From: Defluviicoccus sp.
Lineage (GTDB): Bacteria; Pseudomonadota; Alphaproteobacteria; MPNO01
Reading direction: 5' to 3'
DNA: 51,771 nt
NCBI GenBank assembly: GCA_028821395.1
Contig: JAPPGP010000003.1
Coordinates: forward strand, 62,447-114,217
Shown here: positions 23,997-31,660 of the stretch, in pieces
How the letters are laid out: every line of letters begins with the position of its first letter
Position numbering within the stretch: position 1 is the first letter of the stretch
Notes under the pieces: generated by a model
What the model was told of the DNA's origin: nothing
Database searches by the model: none
What the model saw: the letters and a program-made list of their open reading frames with translations, nothing else
Position numbers and translations under genes: made by a program

Positions 23997-24935
23997 TCAG
24001 ACCCTCTCGATGATGCGCTCGCCGAACAGGCCTTGCGGCCGGACGAACAGGAAGGCGAGGGCGAGCACATAGGCGAACCAGTTCTCGATGGCGCCGCCCA
24101 CCGCGGGTCCCCAGTAGACTTCGGCGATCTTCTCGCCGACGCCGATGATCAGCCCGCCGACGATGGCGCCCGGCACCGAGGTGAACCCGCCCAGGATCAG
24201 GACCGGGAGCGCCTTCAGCGCGATCAGCGAGAGCGAGAACTGCACCCCGCTCTTCGCGCCCCAGACGATGCCCGCGACCAGCGCCACGATGCCCGCGACC
24301 GACCAGACGATGATCCAGATCTTCTTCAGCGGGATACCCACCGCGAGCGCCGCCTGGTGGTCGTCGGCGACCGCCCGGAGCGCCCGCCCGGTCGGGGTGT
24401 ACTGGAAGAAGAAGGCGAGCCCCGCCACCAGCAGGGCGCAGGCCAGCGCCGCGATCAGTTCGAAGCTGTTGATCAGCATTCCGGCGATGTCGAGCGGGAC
24501 ATCCGGTACTCCGATGTCGAGCTTCTTGACGTTGGAGCCCCACAGCGTCTCGCCGAACCCCTCCAGGAAGAAGGTGAGCCCGATGGTCGCCATGAACAGG
24601 ATGATGTCCGGCTGGTTGATGAGGTGCCGGAGCACCAGGAGCTCGACCAGATAGGCGAGCGCCACCATCGCGCCGACGGTGATGATGAAGCCGAGCCAGA
24701 CCGGCAGGCCGAGCTCCATCAGCCCGACCAGGGTAAGCGCGGCGAAAAGAACCATCGCCCCCTGCGCGAAGTTGAACACGCCCGACGCCTTGAAGATCAG
24801 CACGAAGCCGAGCGCCACCAGGGAGTAGAGCACGCCGGTCAGCAGGCCGTTGAACACGACTTCGCCGAAGAACACCGGGAAATCGGCGGCAATCTGGACG
24901 AACGGCGTGATCGTGACCGACTCGATGAACTCCAT
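23997..24935 (-). CDS. livH: ABC importer permease, LivH type
   Basis: 312-residue LivH permease. Signature GVLYSLVALGFVLIFKASGV near 34-53 (lysine in place of the usual Gly after IF), NFAQGAMVLFAALT directly after it, and the coupling loop GGFTSVPGAIVGGLIIGVGE near 250-269. It sits between LivG and LivM with 24 and 3 bases spacing. Together with neighbours it makes the only complete Liv importer (receptor, two permeases, two ATPases) in the window. Confidence 0.93.
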   Translation of the reverse strand: MEFIESVTITPFVQIAADFPVFFGEVVFNGLLTGVLYSLVALGFVLIFKASGVFNFAQGAMVLFAALTLVGLMELGLPVWLGFIITVGAMVALAYLVELLVLRHLINQPDIILFMATIGLTFFLEGFGETLWGSNVKKLDIGVPDVPLDIAGMLINSFELIAALACALLVAGLAFFFQYTPTGRALRAVADDHQAALAVGIPLKKIWIIVWSVAGIVALVAGIVWGAKSGVQFSLSLIALKALPVLILGGFTSVPGAIVGGLIIGVGEKIAEVYWGPAVGGAIENWFAYVLALAFLFVRPQGLFGERIIERV

Positions 24936-24959
24936 GCCCGGTTCTCCGCTCGCCCGCCG

Positions 24960-25775
24960 TCAGTCGCGGACCACGCCGAGATAGGCGTTGATGACTTCTT
25001 CGTTGCTGCGCACCTCGTCGGGCGAGCCGTCGGCGATGAGGCGGCCGTAGTCGAGCACCACCACGCGGTCGGAGATGTCCATCACCACCCCCATATCGTG
25101 CTCGATGAGGGCGATGGTGGTGCCGAACTCGTCGTTCACGTCGAGCACGAAGCGGCACATGTCTTCCTTTTCCTCGGAGTTCATGCCGGCCATCGGCTCG
25201 TCCAGCAGCAGCAGGTCCGGCTCAGCCGCGAGCGCCCGGCCGAGCTCGACGCGCTTCTGCAGACCGTAGGGCAGGCGACCGACCGGGACCCGCCGGATCG
25301 CCTCGATCTCGAGGAACTCGATCACCCTCTCGACATGCGCCCGGTGTTCCAGCTCCTCGCGGCGCGCCGGGCCGAGATAGAGCGCCTGCCACAGGAAATT
25401 GCGGCGCATCATGGTGTTGCGCCCGGTCATGATGTTGTCGAGCGTGCTCATGCCGCGGAACAGGGCGATGTTCTGGAAGGTCCGGGCGATCCCCTGCCGC
25501 GCCGCCTGGTCGGGCCTCATCCGCGTCCGGGTCTCGCCCTTGTAGGTGATGGTGCCGTCGTCCGGGTGGTAGAAGCCGTTGATCACGTTGAGCATCGACG
25601 ACTTGCCGGCGCCGTTGGGGCCGATGATCGCGCGGATCTCGCCCTCGCGGATGTCGAAGCTCACGTCGTCCAGCACGGTAACGCCGCCGAACGCCAGCGA
25701 GATCCGGTTGAGGCTGAGGATCGAGCTGTCCGCCGCGGGATCTGTGTCGGTGCCGGCCGGCGCCGCATGGTTCAT
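24960..25775 (-). CDS. livG: ABC importer ATPase, LivG type
   Basis: 271-residue ATPase. A 20-residue Ala/Asp-rich leader precedes the fold. Walker A GPNGAGKSSML near 53-63, ARTFQNIALFRGM near 98-110, signature region RLPYGLQKRVELGRAL near 169 (LPYGLQ, as usual for this LivG subgroup), Walker B LLLLDEPMAGM near 190 and the switch histidine in ALIEHDMGVVM near 227. The ATG overlaps the acyl-CoA ligase stop (ATGA), so translation of livG is coupled to the end of that gene. All key residues are present. Confidence 0.92.
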   Translation of the reverse strand: MNHAAPAGTDTDPAADSSILSLNRISLAFGGVTVLDDVSFDIREGEIRAIIGPNGAGKSSMLNVINGFYHPDDGTITYKGETRTRMRPDQAARQGIARTFQNIALFRGMSTLDNIMTGRNTMMRRNFLWQALYLGPARREELEHRAHVERVIEFLEIEAIRRVPVGRLPYGLQKRVELGRALAAEPDLLLLDEPMAGMNSEEKEDMCRFVLDVNDEFGTTIALIEHDMGVVMDISDRVVVLDYGRLIADGSPDEVRSNEEVINAYLGVVRD

Positions 25776-27607
25776 GCGGCGCTCCTCGCGGCGGCGGCCG
25801 AGGCGACGTCGCGGACCTGGATATCGGCGCTGATCGTGCCCTTGCGGCCGTCCTCGAAGGTGACTTCGGTCTCGATCGCGCAACGGTCGCGGTCGGAATA
25901 GAGCGCCTCGACCAGGCTCCCGTACTTGTCGGCGACGTGCCGCCGGCGCACCTTGCGGGTGCGGGTCAGCTCCCCGTCATCGGCGTCCAGCTGCTTGTGC
26001 AGGACCAGGAACCGCCTGATCTGGGCGCCCGCCAGGCTGGAATCCGCCGCGAGGTCCCGGTTCACCTGCGCCACCCGGTCCTGGACGATGTCGTAGACCT
26101 GGGGCAGCCCGGCCAGCTCCTGGTAGCTGGCGTAGGAGATGCCGTTGCGCTCGGCCCAGTCGCCCATCGCCTCCAGGTCGATGTTGATCAGCGCCGTCAC
26201 GTAGTCCCGCTCGTGGCCGAAGCTGACCGCCTCGAATATGTCGGGGAAGAACTTGAGCTTGTTCTCGATATACTTGGGGGCGAACATCGTGCCGTCGTTG
26301 AGATGGCCGACATCCTTGGCCCGGTCGATGATCTTGAGGTGGCCCTCGTCGTCGACGAACCCGGCATCGCCGGTCCGGCACCATCCGTCCCCGGTCTTGG
26401 TCTCAGCGGTGGCTTCCGGGTTGCGGAAATACTCGACGAACACGCCGGGGCTGCGGAACTGGACCTCGTTGTCCTCGATCCTGAGCTCCACCCCGGTCGC
26501 CGGCCGGCCCACGGTGTCCGACCGGACCTCCCCGTCCGGCTGGATGGTGATGAACACGCTCGCCTCGGTCATGCCGTAGAGCTGCTTCAGGTTGAGCCCG
26601 ATGCTGCGGAAGAAATCGAAGATGTCGGGTCCGATCGCCTCCCCCGCCGTGTAGGCGACCCGCACGCGCGTCAGCCCCAGCGTGTTCAACAGCGGCCGGT
26701 AGATCAGGGTCGAGCCGAGGGCGTAGCGAAACCGGCCGGCGGCGCCGACCGGCTGCCCGTCGAGGATCTTCTTGCCGTACAGCTTCGCGACTTCGAGGAA
26801 GTGGAAGAACAGCTTGCGCTTGAGCCAACTCGAATCCTGGATGCGGATCATGACCGTGGTCAGCACGTTCTCGAATATGCGCGGCGGCGCGAAGAAATAG
26901 GTCGGCCCGATCTCCCACAGATCGTTGAGCACCGTGTCCGCCGATTCCGGGCAGCAGACGCAGAACCCGGCGACCAGGGACTGCCCGCACGAGAACATGT
27001 GGTCGCCGACCCAGGCCATGGGCAGATAGGCGAGCACCTCGTCGGTTTCCCGCAGCCCTTCGAGGCGCACCGAGTTGAGGGCGCTGACCAGGATGTTGCG
27101 GTAGGACAGGACGACGCCCTTGGGGTTCCCCGTCGTGCCCGAGGTATAGAGGATGACCGAGGTGTCGTCGGCCGAGCCCCGGTCGACCTCCGCGTCGTAG
27201 AAATCCGGCTGCGCCGCATCCCGGGCGCGGCCCTCGCGCATCAGGAATTCGGTGCTGTAGAGACCGCCCGCATCGTAGTCCCGAAGACCGCGCGGATCGT
27301 CATAGATCACCGCTTCGATGGTGGGGCAGTCGTCCTTGACCTCGAAAACCTTGTCGACCTGTTCCTGGTCTTCCGCGAAGACGAAACGCACCTCGGCATT
27401 GTTGAGCACATAGCGCGTCTCGTCGGCCACCGAGTCCTGGTAGATCGGCACCGGCACGCCGCCGAGCGACTGGACCGCGAGCATGGCGTTGTAGAGCACC
27501 GGCCGGTTGTCGCCGATGATCGACACCCGGTCGCCGCGCTCCAGGCCGAGCGTCTTCAGACCGCAGGCAATCTCCCGTACGCGAGCCGCGGCTTCGCCCC
27601 AGCTCAT
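25772..27607 (-). CDS. AMP-dependent acyl-CoA ligase, N-terminus interrupted
   Basis: Adenylate-forming long-chain acyl-CoA ligase. From the first ATG after the stop it is 611 residues. Motifs: ILYTSGTTGNPKGVVLSYRN near 172-191 (P-loop, A3), LYGMTEASVFITI (A5), GDGWCRTGDAGFVDDEGHL (A7), IDRAKDVGHLNDGTMFAPKY (A8) and LTRTRKVRRRHVADKY with the A10 lysine. It is co-operonic with a Liv importer. Homology clearly continues upstream of this ATG for 43 codons but is cut by a TAA at 27632-27634, and no ribosome binding site precedes the ATG at 27607. The gene is either a nonsense mutant, a sequencing error, or makes a shortened protein. Confidence 0.88.
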   Translation of the reverse strand: MSWGEAAARVREIACGLKTLGLERGDRVSIIGDNRPVLYNAMLAVQSLGGVPVPIYQDSVADETRYVLNNAEVRFVFAEDQEQVDKVFEVKDDCPTIEAVIYDDPRGLRDYDAGGLYSTEFLMREGRARDAAQPDFYDAEVDRGSADDTSVILYTSGTTGNPKGVVLSYRNILVSALNSVRLEGLRETDEVLAYLPMAWVGDHMFSCGQSLVAGFCVCCPESADTVLNDLWEIGPTYFFAPPRIFENVLTTVMIRIQDSSWLKRKLFFHFLEVAKLYGKKILDGQPVGAAGRFRYALGSTLIYRPLLNTLGLTRVRVAYTAGEAIGPDIFDFFRSIGLNLKQLYGMTEASVFITIQPDGEVRSDTVGRPATGVELRIEDNEVQFRSPGVFVEYFRNPEATAETKTGDGWCRTGDAGFVDDEGHLKIIDRAKDVGHLNDGTMFAPKYIENKLKFFPDIFEAVSFGHERDYVTALINIDLEAMGDWAERNGISYASYQELAGLPQVYDIVQDRVAQVNRDLAADSSLAGAQIRRFLVLHKQLDADDGELTRTRKVRRRHVADKYGSLVEALYSDRDRCAIETEVTFEDGRKGTISADIQVRDVASAAAARSAA

Positions 27608-27739
27608 TGTCTGCCAGATGCCGAGGTGCTTTTACCTGAGGCAGGGCCGGTCGCCTCGGACTGCCGCGTTCCAGCGCAGCAGCTTCGGCGAAGTGTCATG
27701 GCTCGCCAGGTCGGGCAGCGTGGCCGCGGCGCCCGTCAT
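27608..27739 (-). pseudogene. 5' coding remnant of the acyl-CoA ligase, with TAA
   Basis: Reading the minus strand in the frame of the ligase gives an ATG at 27739 and then 35 residues including TLPDLASHDTSPKLLRWNA and RGDRPCLR, a TAA at codon 36 (27634-27632), then KHLGIWQT running directly into MSWGEAAARV. In relatives this region reads like T-L-P-K-L-L-x-x-N-A-x-x-x-G-D-R-x-A-L-R-E-K-x-x-G-I-W-Q, so the stop stands where a Glu codon (GAA) is expected: one base change. With this segment the protein would be about 655 residues, the family length. Confidence 0.75.
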
Positions 27740-27844
27740 GGCAGGCTTTCTGTCCGGCCTCGGAGGCGCCGGCCGATATCCGCAATTCCGTTCCACCGCG
27801 CGCGCATCGAGCCACTCCGGGACAGGCTGAAAGCGTGACCCGCG

Positions 27845-27875
27845 ATTCTATGGCTCAGCGCTGCCGCATTGGCAA
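27845..27875 (-). promoter_or_regulatory. weak promoter candidate for the ligase-Liv operon
   Basis: On the minus strand TTGCCA (27875-27870) is followed after 19 bases by TAGAAT (27850-27845), about 105 bases before the ligase ATG at 27739. Each box has five of six consensus bases but the spacing is long. The upstream LysR gene ends at 27912 on the same strand. Confidence 0.25.
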
Positions 27876-27911
27876 CAGAATATCGTCCAGGCGCCCGTCC
27901 GCGGCGCGGGT

Positions 27912-28844
27912 TCAGCCCGTCTGGCGCGCCGCCGCCGCCCGCACCACCTCTTGCAGGACGCGGAAAGATGCCATGCTCTCGGCGGACCGCCGCCAGACGA
28001 TGCCGGTCCGGTAACGGTGCTTCCCGAACTCGATCGGCAGGGGCTTCAGAGCCGGTGCGGCGATCGCCTCGAGGAACGGCAAGGGAAGCCAGGAAAGGTA
28101 GGGGCCGGTCTCCAGCAGGAACAGCCCGGTCGCACCGGCGCTTATGACGGTAGCAACCCGCCTCCCGGTGACTTCGTAGAGTTCGTCGAGCACCGTGGCC
28201 AGGGAAGGCCGACCGTTGCCGTCGCGGAGCCCCGCCGGCGGGTTCCCGTCATAGTCGATCCACGGACAATCGGCGAGAGCGGGCAGCGCGAATTGGTCTT
28301 CGTGAAGCGGGTGATCCCGGTGCGCGACGACGCCCCACGTGACCTTTAGAGGGGTTTCCCGCTTGAGCCACGGCGGAAGCGGTTCCAGCGTATCGATACC
28401 GCCGCAATGAATGTCGCTCTCCCCTTCCTCCAGCCGGCGCAGCCCCTCGCTCACATTCGCGGTCCGCAGCTTCAGCTCGATCCCGGGGCAGGCGCCGCGG
28501 AATTCGGCGATGGCTGGGGGCAGGACCGCCTGCATCCATACGGGGCTAGCGGTAACCCGGAGGCGGCCCGACCGGCCGCCGACCAGATCTTTGATCTTGC
28601 TCTCGGCAATCTCGATTTCCTCGAGAATGCGACGCGCCAGCTCGGCGGCAGTGGCACCGAGCTCGGTAAACCGCACGCCGGTCGGAACGCGTTCGAAGAG
28701 CTGCCCGCCGAATTGATCCTCGAGTCTCGCGATGACCCGGGACAGCGCCGGTTGGGTGATCGCCAGCCGGTCGGCCGCGGCGAGAATCTTTCCCGTGTCC
28801 GCGACCGCGAGAAACTTGACCAGATCGCTTCGCCTTTCGAACAT
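27912..28844 (-). CDS. LysR-family transcriptional regulator
   Basis: 310-residue regulator. The winged helix lies at residues 6-64: LVKFLAVADTGKILAAADRL, ITQPALSRVIARLEDQFGG (recognition helix) and LFERVPTGVRFTELG. The effector-binding domain follows from about residue 92 (GRLRVTASPVWMQAVLPPAI). The ATG at 28844 is chosen because the fold begins there. It is upstream of the acyl-CoA ligase/Liv operon on the same strand and divergent from the VOC gene at 29003, with 158 bases between; LysR proteins usually control a divergent neighbour, so either or both could be targets. Confidence 0.9.
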   Translation of the reverse strand: MFERRSDLVKFLAVADTGKILAAADRLAITQPALSRVIARLEDQFGGQLFERVPTGVRFTELGATAAELARRILEEIEIAESKIKDLVGGRSGRLRVTASPVWMQAVLPPAIAEFRGACPGIELKLRTANVSEGLRRLEEGESDIHCGGIDTLEPLPPWLKRETPLKVTWGVVAHRDHPLHEDQFALPALADCPWIDYDGNPPAGLRDGNGRPSLATVLDELYEVTGRRVATVISAGATGLFLLETGPYLSWLPLPFLEAIAAPALKPLPIEFGKHRYRTGIVWRRSAESMASFRVLQEVVRAAAARQTG

Positions 28845-29002
28845 GTCGCCGCTTTGCGTCCCCCCGGGGAGGCTCCAATGCCTCCCGCAACGCAAATTTG
28901 GGACGCGAACGGTCCCCCACCCAATACCGATTTCGGATGGGGCTGATAAACTTCCGCAATGAGCGGCGGCGCGTGGCCGCCCGGCCGGAATCGGAGGCCC
29001 CC

Positions 29003-29470
29003 ATGATCCGGATCAACGGCATGGCGCATGTCGTCCTGACCGTGAGTCGCTTCGACGAAGCTCGCGCCTTTTACTGCGAGTTGCTGCCGTTTCTCGGCAT
29101 GCACAAGGTCTATGAAGGCAACAACTTCGTCTATCACGTGGGCGGAAGAACCGCCCTCGGCATCCAGCGCGCCGCGCCGGAATGGGAGGGCGAGAGATTC
29201 GTGCGCAACCGGGTCGGCCTGCACCATTTGTGTTTCCGCGCCCGCTCGCGCGAGGACGTGGACATGGCGGCGGCCAGGCTGCGCGGGATGGGGGCGAAGA
29301 TCGACCGCGGGCCCATGGAGGGCGATTGGGCGCCCGGCTACTATTTTTTCGTCTTCGAGGACCCGGACGGCATACGGCTCGAAATCAACCACGTCCCCGG
29401 CAAGGGCTTGCTGGCGGGCGACAGTCCGCTCTCGCCCAGCGACGACCCGGACTGGGACCAGGACCCGTGA
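29003..29470 (+). CDS. single-domain VOC family protein
   Basis: 155-residue vicinal-oxygen-chelate protein. It starts at the ATG at 29003 with GGAGG at 28993-28997. The fold reads MAHVVLTVSRFDEARAFYCE with a metal-ligand His at residue 9, FLGMHKVYEGNNFVYHVGG, RVGLHHLCFRARSREDVDMA (second His) and the glutamate block FEDPDGIRLEINHVPG near 128-143, so the His/His/Glu set is complete. A 15-residue acidic tail follows. It is divergent from a LysR gene. Likely a glyoxalase-, dioxygenase- or epimerase-type metal enzyme. Confidence 0.82.
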   Translation: MIRINGMAHVVLTVSRFDEARAFYCELLPFLGMHKVYEGNNFVYHVGGRTALGIQRAAPEWEGERFVRNRVGLHHLCFRARSREDVDMAAARLRGMGAKIDRGPMEGDWAPGYYFFVFEDPDGIRLEINHVPGKGLLAGDSPLSPSDDPDWDQDP

Positions 29471-29722
29471 GCCGGTCGCGTCCGCTCGATAGGGCGTTCC
29501 GCGGCGCCCGCGGCGAGACGATTCGCGGGACGTCTTCAGGATTCTGTTGAGTGACGACGGCAAATCGCGCATGCTCGTGCGAAGAGCGAGGTTCGCCAAA
29601 ACGGCCAACGAGTCGGCTCTCGGGTCGCCGTGAGGCAATCTGAACGAAGCGCAGCATGCCGCTGTCAGCAACGTGCGGTTGAGAACGGCTTCTTTTTCTG
29701 ATGCGCGGGCATTGCGAATGGC

Positions 29723-30649
29723 ATGACGGAGCGTGGTCCCTATCGCATCCCATCGATCAGCGCGTTGATCGCCTTTGAGAGCGCCGCGAGGAAGGGCAGC
29801 TTCACCGGCGCCGCGGAGGAGTTGCGAACTTCGCAATCCGCGCTCAGCCGCCGCATCGCCGCCCTGGAAGACCAGCTCGCGACCCGGCTGTTCGAACGTT
29901 CCAGGTCCGGTGTGACGCTGACTCCCGCCGGATTTCGATTCCGCGATGCAGTCGTCGCAGGGCTCGGGGTCATTCAGGTCGGCACCGAGGAAGCCGCCGG
30001 CCGGCCGGAAGCGGGAGACGTCGTGATCGCGTGTTCCCACGACGTGTCCCAGCTCGTGATGTTCCCGCGCTTCGGCGCGCTTCGGGAAGCGCTCGGTAGC
30101 GAGGTCGGGACACGAGTCCTGATCCACCGGAGCTCGCCGCAATACCGGCACGTCGAGCCGAACGCCGACCTGGTCGTGACCTGGAGCGCGGATGACGCGC
30201 TTCCCGGCGTCGCCCCAGAAGACGCGGCGGTGATCCTCGGAGAGGAAATACAACCGATCTGTTCTCCGGAATATGCCGCCGCCCACGCGGAGATCGTCCA
30301 CGGGCCCGTTGCCGGCTGGGGCGCGTTGACCTTCCTCGACCTGTCCCAGCCCAACATGGGATGGACGTCCTGGTCCGACTGGTTCGAAAGCGCCGGAAGC
30401 CCGGCGCATTCTCCTCGCTTCGAGCTGCTCGACAGCTACATTCAGGTGCTGGAAGCGACCGCCTGCGGGCGCGGCATCGCCATGGGCTGGCGCCACTTTA
30501 TCGAGCGCTATCTCGATGCCGGCGCGGTCGTCGCGCTCGGCGAGGGATTTGTCGAATTCAACAACAGGTTGGTCGCCGTTCTGACCGAGACCGGCCGCAG
30601 GAATCCCAACGCCCGGCGATGCCTGCCGCTGCTCCGGCTGTCGGAGTAG
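29723..30649 (+). CDS. full-length LysR-family regulator
   Basis: 308-residue LysR regulator. DNA-binding half: GPYRIPSISALIAFESAARK, GSFTGAAEELRTSQSALSRR, ALEDQLATRLFERSRSG, LTPAGFRFRDAVVAGLGV (linker helix), then an effector domain from about residue 98 (DVVIACSHDVSQLVMFPRFG). The domain layout resembles GcvA-type regulators. Two nearby genes (30743-31048 and 31352-31660) encode proteins very like its first 95 residues but lack the effector domain. It is the probable parent or partner of both. Confidence 0.9.
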   Translation: MTERGPYRIPSISALIAFESAARKGSFTGAAEELRTSQSALSRRIAALEDQLATRLFERSRSGVTLTPAGFRFRDAVVAGLGVIQVGTEEAAGRPEAGDVVIACSHDVSQLVMFPRFGALREALGSEVGTRVLIHRSSPQYRHVEPNADLVVTWSADDALPGVAPEDAAVILGEEIQPICSPEYAAAHAEIVHGPVAGWGALTFLDLSQPNMGWTSWSDWFESAGSPAHSPRFELLDSYIQVLEATACGRGIAMGWRHFIERYLDAGAVVALGEGFVEFNNRLVAVLTETGRRNPNARRCLPLLRLSE

Positions 30650-30742
30650 CGCGGGCGAGCGGCGACGACATCGACGGATGCGGGAAGCGTTGGGCACCGT
30701 CTACGAACCCGCCGGACTCCGCGGCGGCCCCCTGAGGCGGCC

Positions 30743-31048
30743 TCAGACCGCCCGGTCGCAATCGGAACGGTTGGCGGCCTCAGCCATGCCGGCCTCGATG
30801 ACGCACAGGCCCGCGACCACAGCATCGCGGAAACGACAACCCGCTTCGGTGAGACTCAGTCCCGACCGGGAGCGTTCGAACAGCCGAATCGACAGCTGTT
30901 TCTCAAGCCCCTCTACGCGGCTTCGGACCGCTGATCGCGAGATCTGCAATTCCTTGGCCGCTCCCGCGAAACTGCCGTTCCGCGCGGCGCTCTCGAACGC
31001 GATCAGCGCGCTCTCCCCAGGAATCCGAATTGAACCTTTGTAAAGCAT
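30743..31048 (-). CDS. LysR DNA-binding-domain-only protein
   Basis: 101 residues that align without gaps to residues 1-94 of the LysR at 29723, with about 62 of 94 identical by hand count. It has the winged helix (ALIAFESAARNGSFAGAAKE, LEKQLSIRLFERSRSG) and the linker helix RFRDAVVAGLCVIEAG that mediates LysR dimerisation, then stops. No trace of an effector domain remains between its stop and the convergent gene 93 bases away. A near-consensus promoter lies directly upstream. It could heterodimerise with, and interfere with, the full LysR; a decaying duplicate is the alternative. Confidence 0.72.
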   Translation of the reverse strand: MLYKGSIRIPGESALIAFESAARNGSFAGAAKELQISRSAVRSRVEGLEKQLSIRLFERSRSGLSLTEAGCRFRDAVVAGLCVIEAGMAEAANRSDCDRAV

Positions 31049-31351
31049 ATCTTCCAGAGTATCATACCATATCTCTCAAGGAATGTCAAAATTACCAAGA
31101 AATGGAGCGGTGTTCCTCGGGACCGCGTCCCACCGCGTTCGATATGTCGAGAGTGCATAGTTTTGGATCAATTCCGCATTTGCCTTTTGGCAGCCGAACG
31201 GATACCGGATTCGGGCGGAAGGAGGCGTGCTCCGGCGCCGGCATGCCGGACGCGGACCCGCGGGAGACGCTGCGGGCCATCGACCGGGAGGCCTTCCCGA
31301 TGCCGCGGGACACCGGAACGACGGCCCGCCGGACCTTGGAACAGGTGCATC
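31049..31351. other. 303-base divergent control region
   Basis: Gap between the two DNA-binding-domain-only LysR genes, which point away from each other. The left part is AT-rich for this genome and holds the promoter at 31061-31089. The right part contains no gene I can support; a small open frame on the plus strand lacks recognisable features. Confidence 0.6.
31061..31089 (-). promoter_or_regulatory. near-consensus sigma70 promoter
   Basis: On the minus strand TTGACA (31089-31084) is followed by exactly 17 bases and TATGAT (31066-31061). The -10 box ends only 12 bases before the ATG at 31048, so the transcript would have a leader of about 5-7 bases containing GGAAGAT. It is the best promoter match in the window. 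Confidence 0.65.
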
Positions 31352-31660
31352 ATGGAACAAATCGGCACGTACCGGATCCCGTCCGAAGCCACGCTGATCG
31401 CGTTCGAGAGCGTCGCGCGGCTGGGCAGCTTCTCGCACGCCGCGGAGGAGCTGGGTACCGCCCGGTCCACGGTCATGCGTCGGGTCGCCGACCTTGAGCG
31501 GCAGCTTGCCACGCGGCTTCTCCAGCCGTCCCGCATCGGCATGACGCCCACCGAAGCGGGACGGCGCCTCTATGACGCCGTCGCCGCGGGGTTGAGGATC
31601 ATCGAGCAAGCCGTCGCGGAGGCCGACGCGCCGCCCGGGGGCCGCCCGTCCGGTCAATAG
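31352..31660 (+). CDS. second LysR DNA-binding-domain-only protein
   Basis: 102 residues beginning GTYRIPSEATLIAFESVARL and continuing GSFSHAAEELGTARSTVMRR, LERQLATRLLQPSRIGMTPT, AGRRLYDAVAAGLRIIEQAV, again the LysR winged helix plus linker helix and nothing more. It is related to the proteins at 29723 and 30743 but more diverged; the usual F-E-R-S-R-S-G is L-Q-P-S-R-I-G. It ends in a Pro/Gly-rich tail and its stop overlaps by 7 bases the end of the convergent TadG-like gene, so there is no room for a lost effector domain. Confidence 0.68.
   Translation: MEQIGTYRIPSEATLIAFESVARLGSFSHAAEELGTARSTVMRRVADLERQLATRLLQPSRIGMTPTEAGRRLYDAVAAGLRIIEQAVAEADAPPGGRPSGQ

Noticed and set aside
23520..25901. 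Plus-strand open frame of nearly 800 codons over the minus-strand Liv genes
   Set aside because: Low-complexity, charge-biased translation without motifs; the opposite strand encodes clear LivM, LivH and LivG.
30732..30746. CTGAGG-CGG-CCTCAG inverted repeat between convergent genes
   Set aside because: Short, overlaps the stop region of the mini-LysR gene and has no T-run; too weak to call a terminator.
31030..31497. Plus-strand open frame overlapping the mini-LysR promoter region
   Set aside because: It reads through the promoter and into the second mini-LysR gene in another frame and lacks a start signal.
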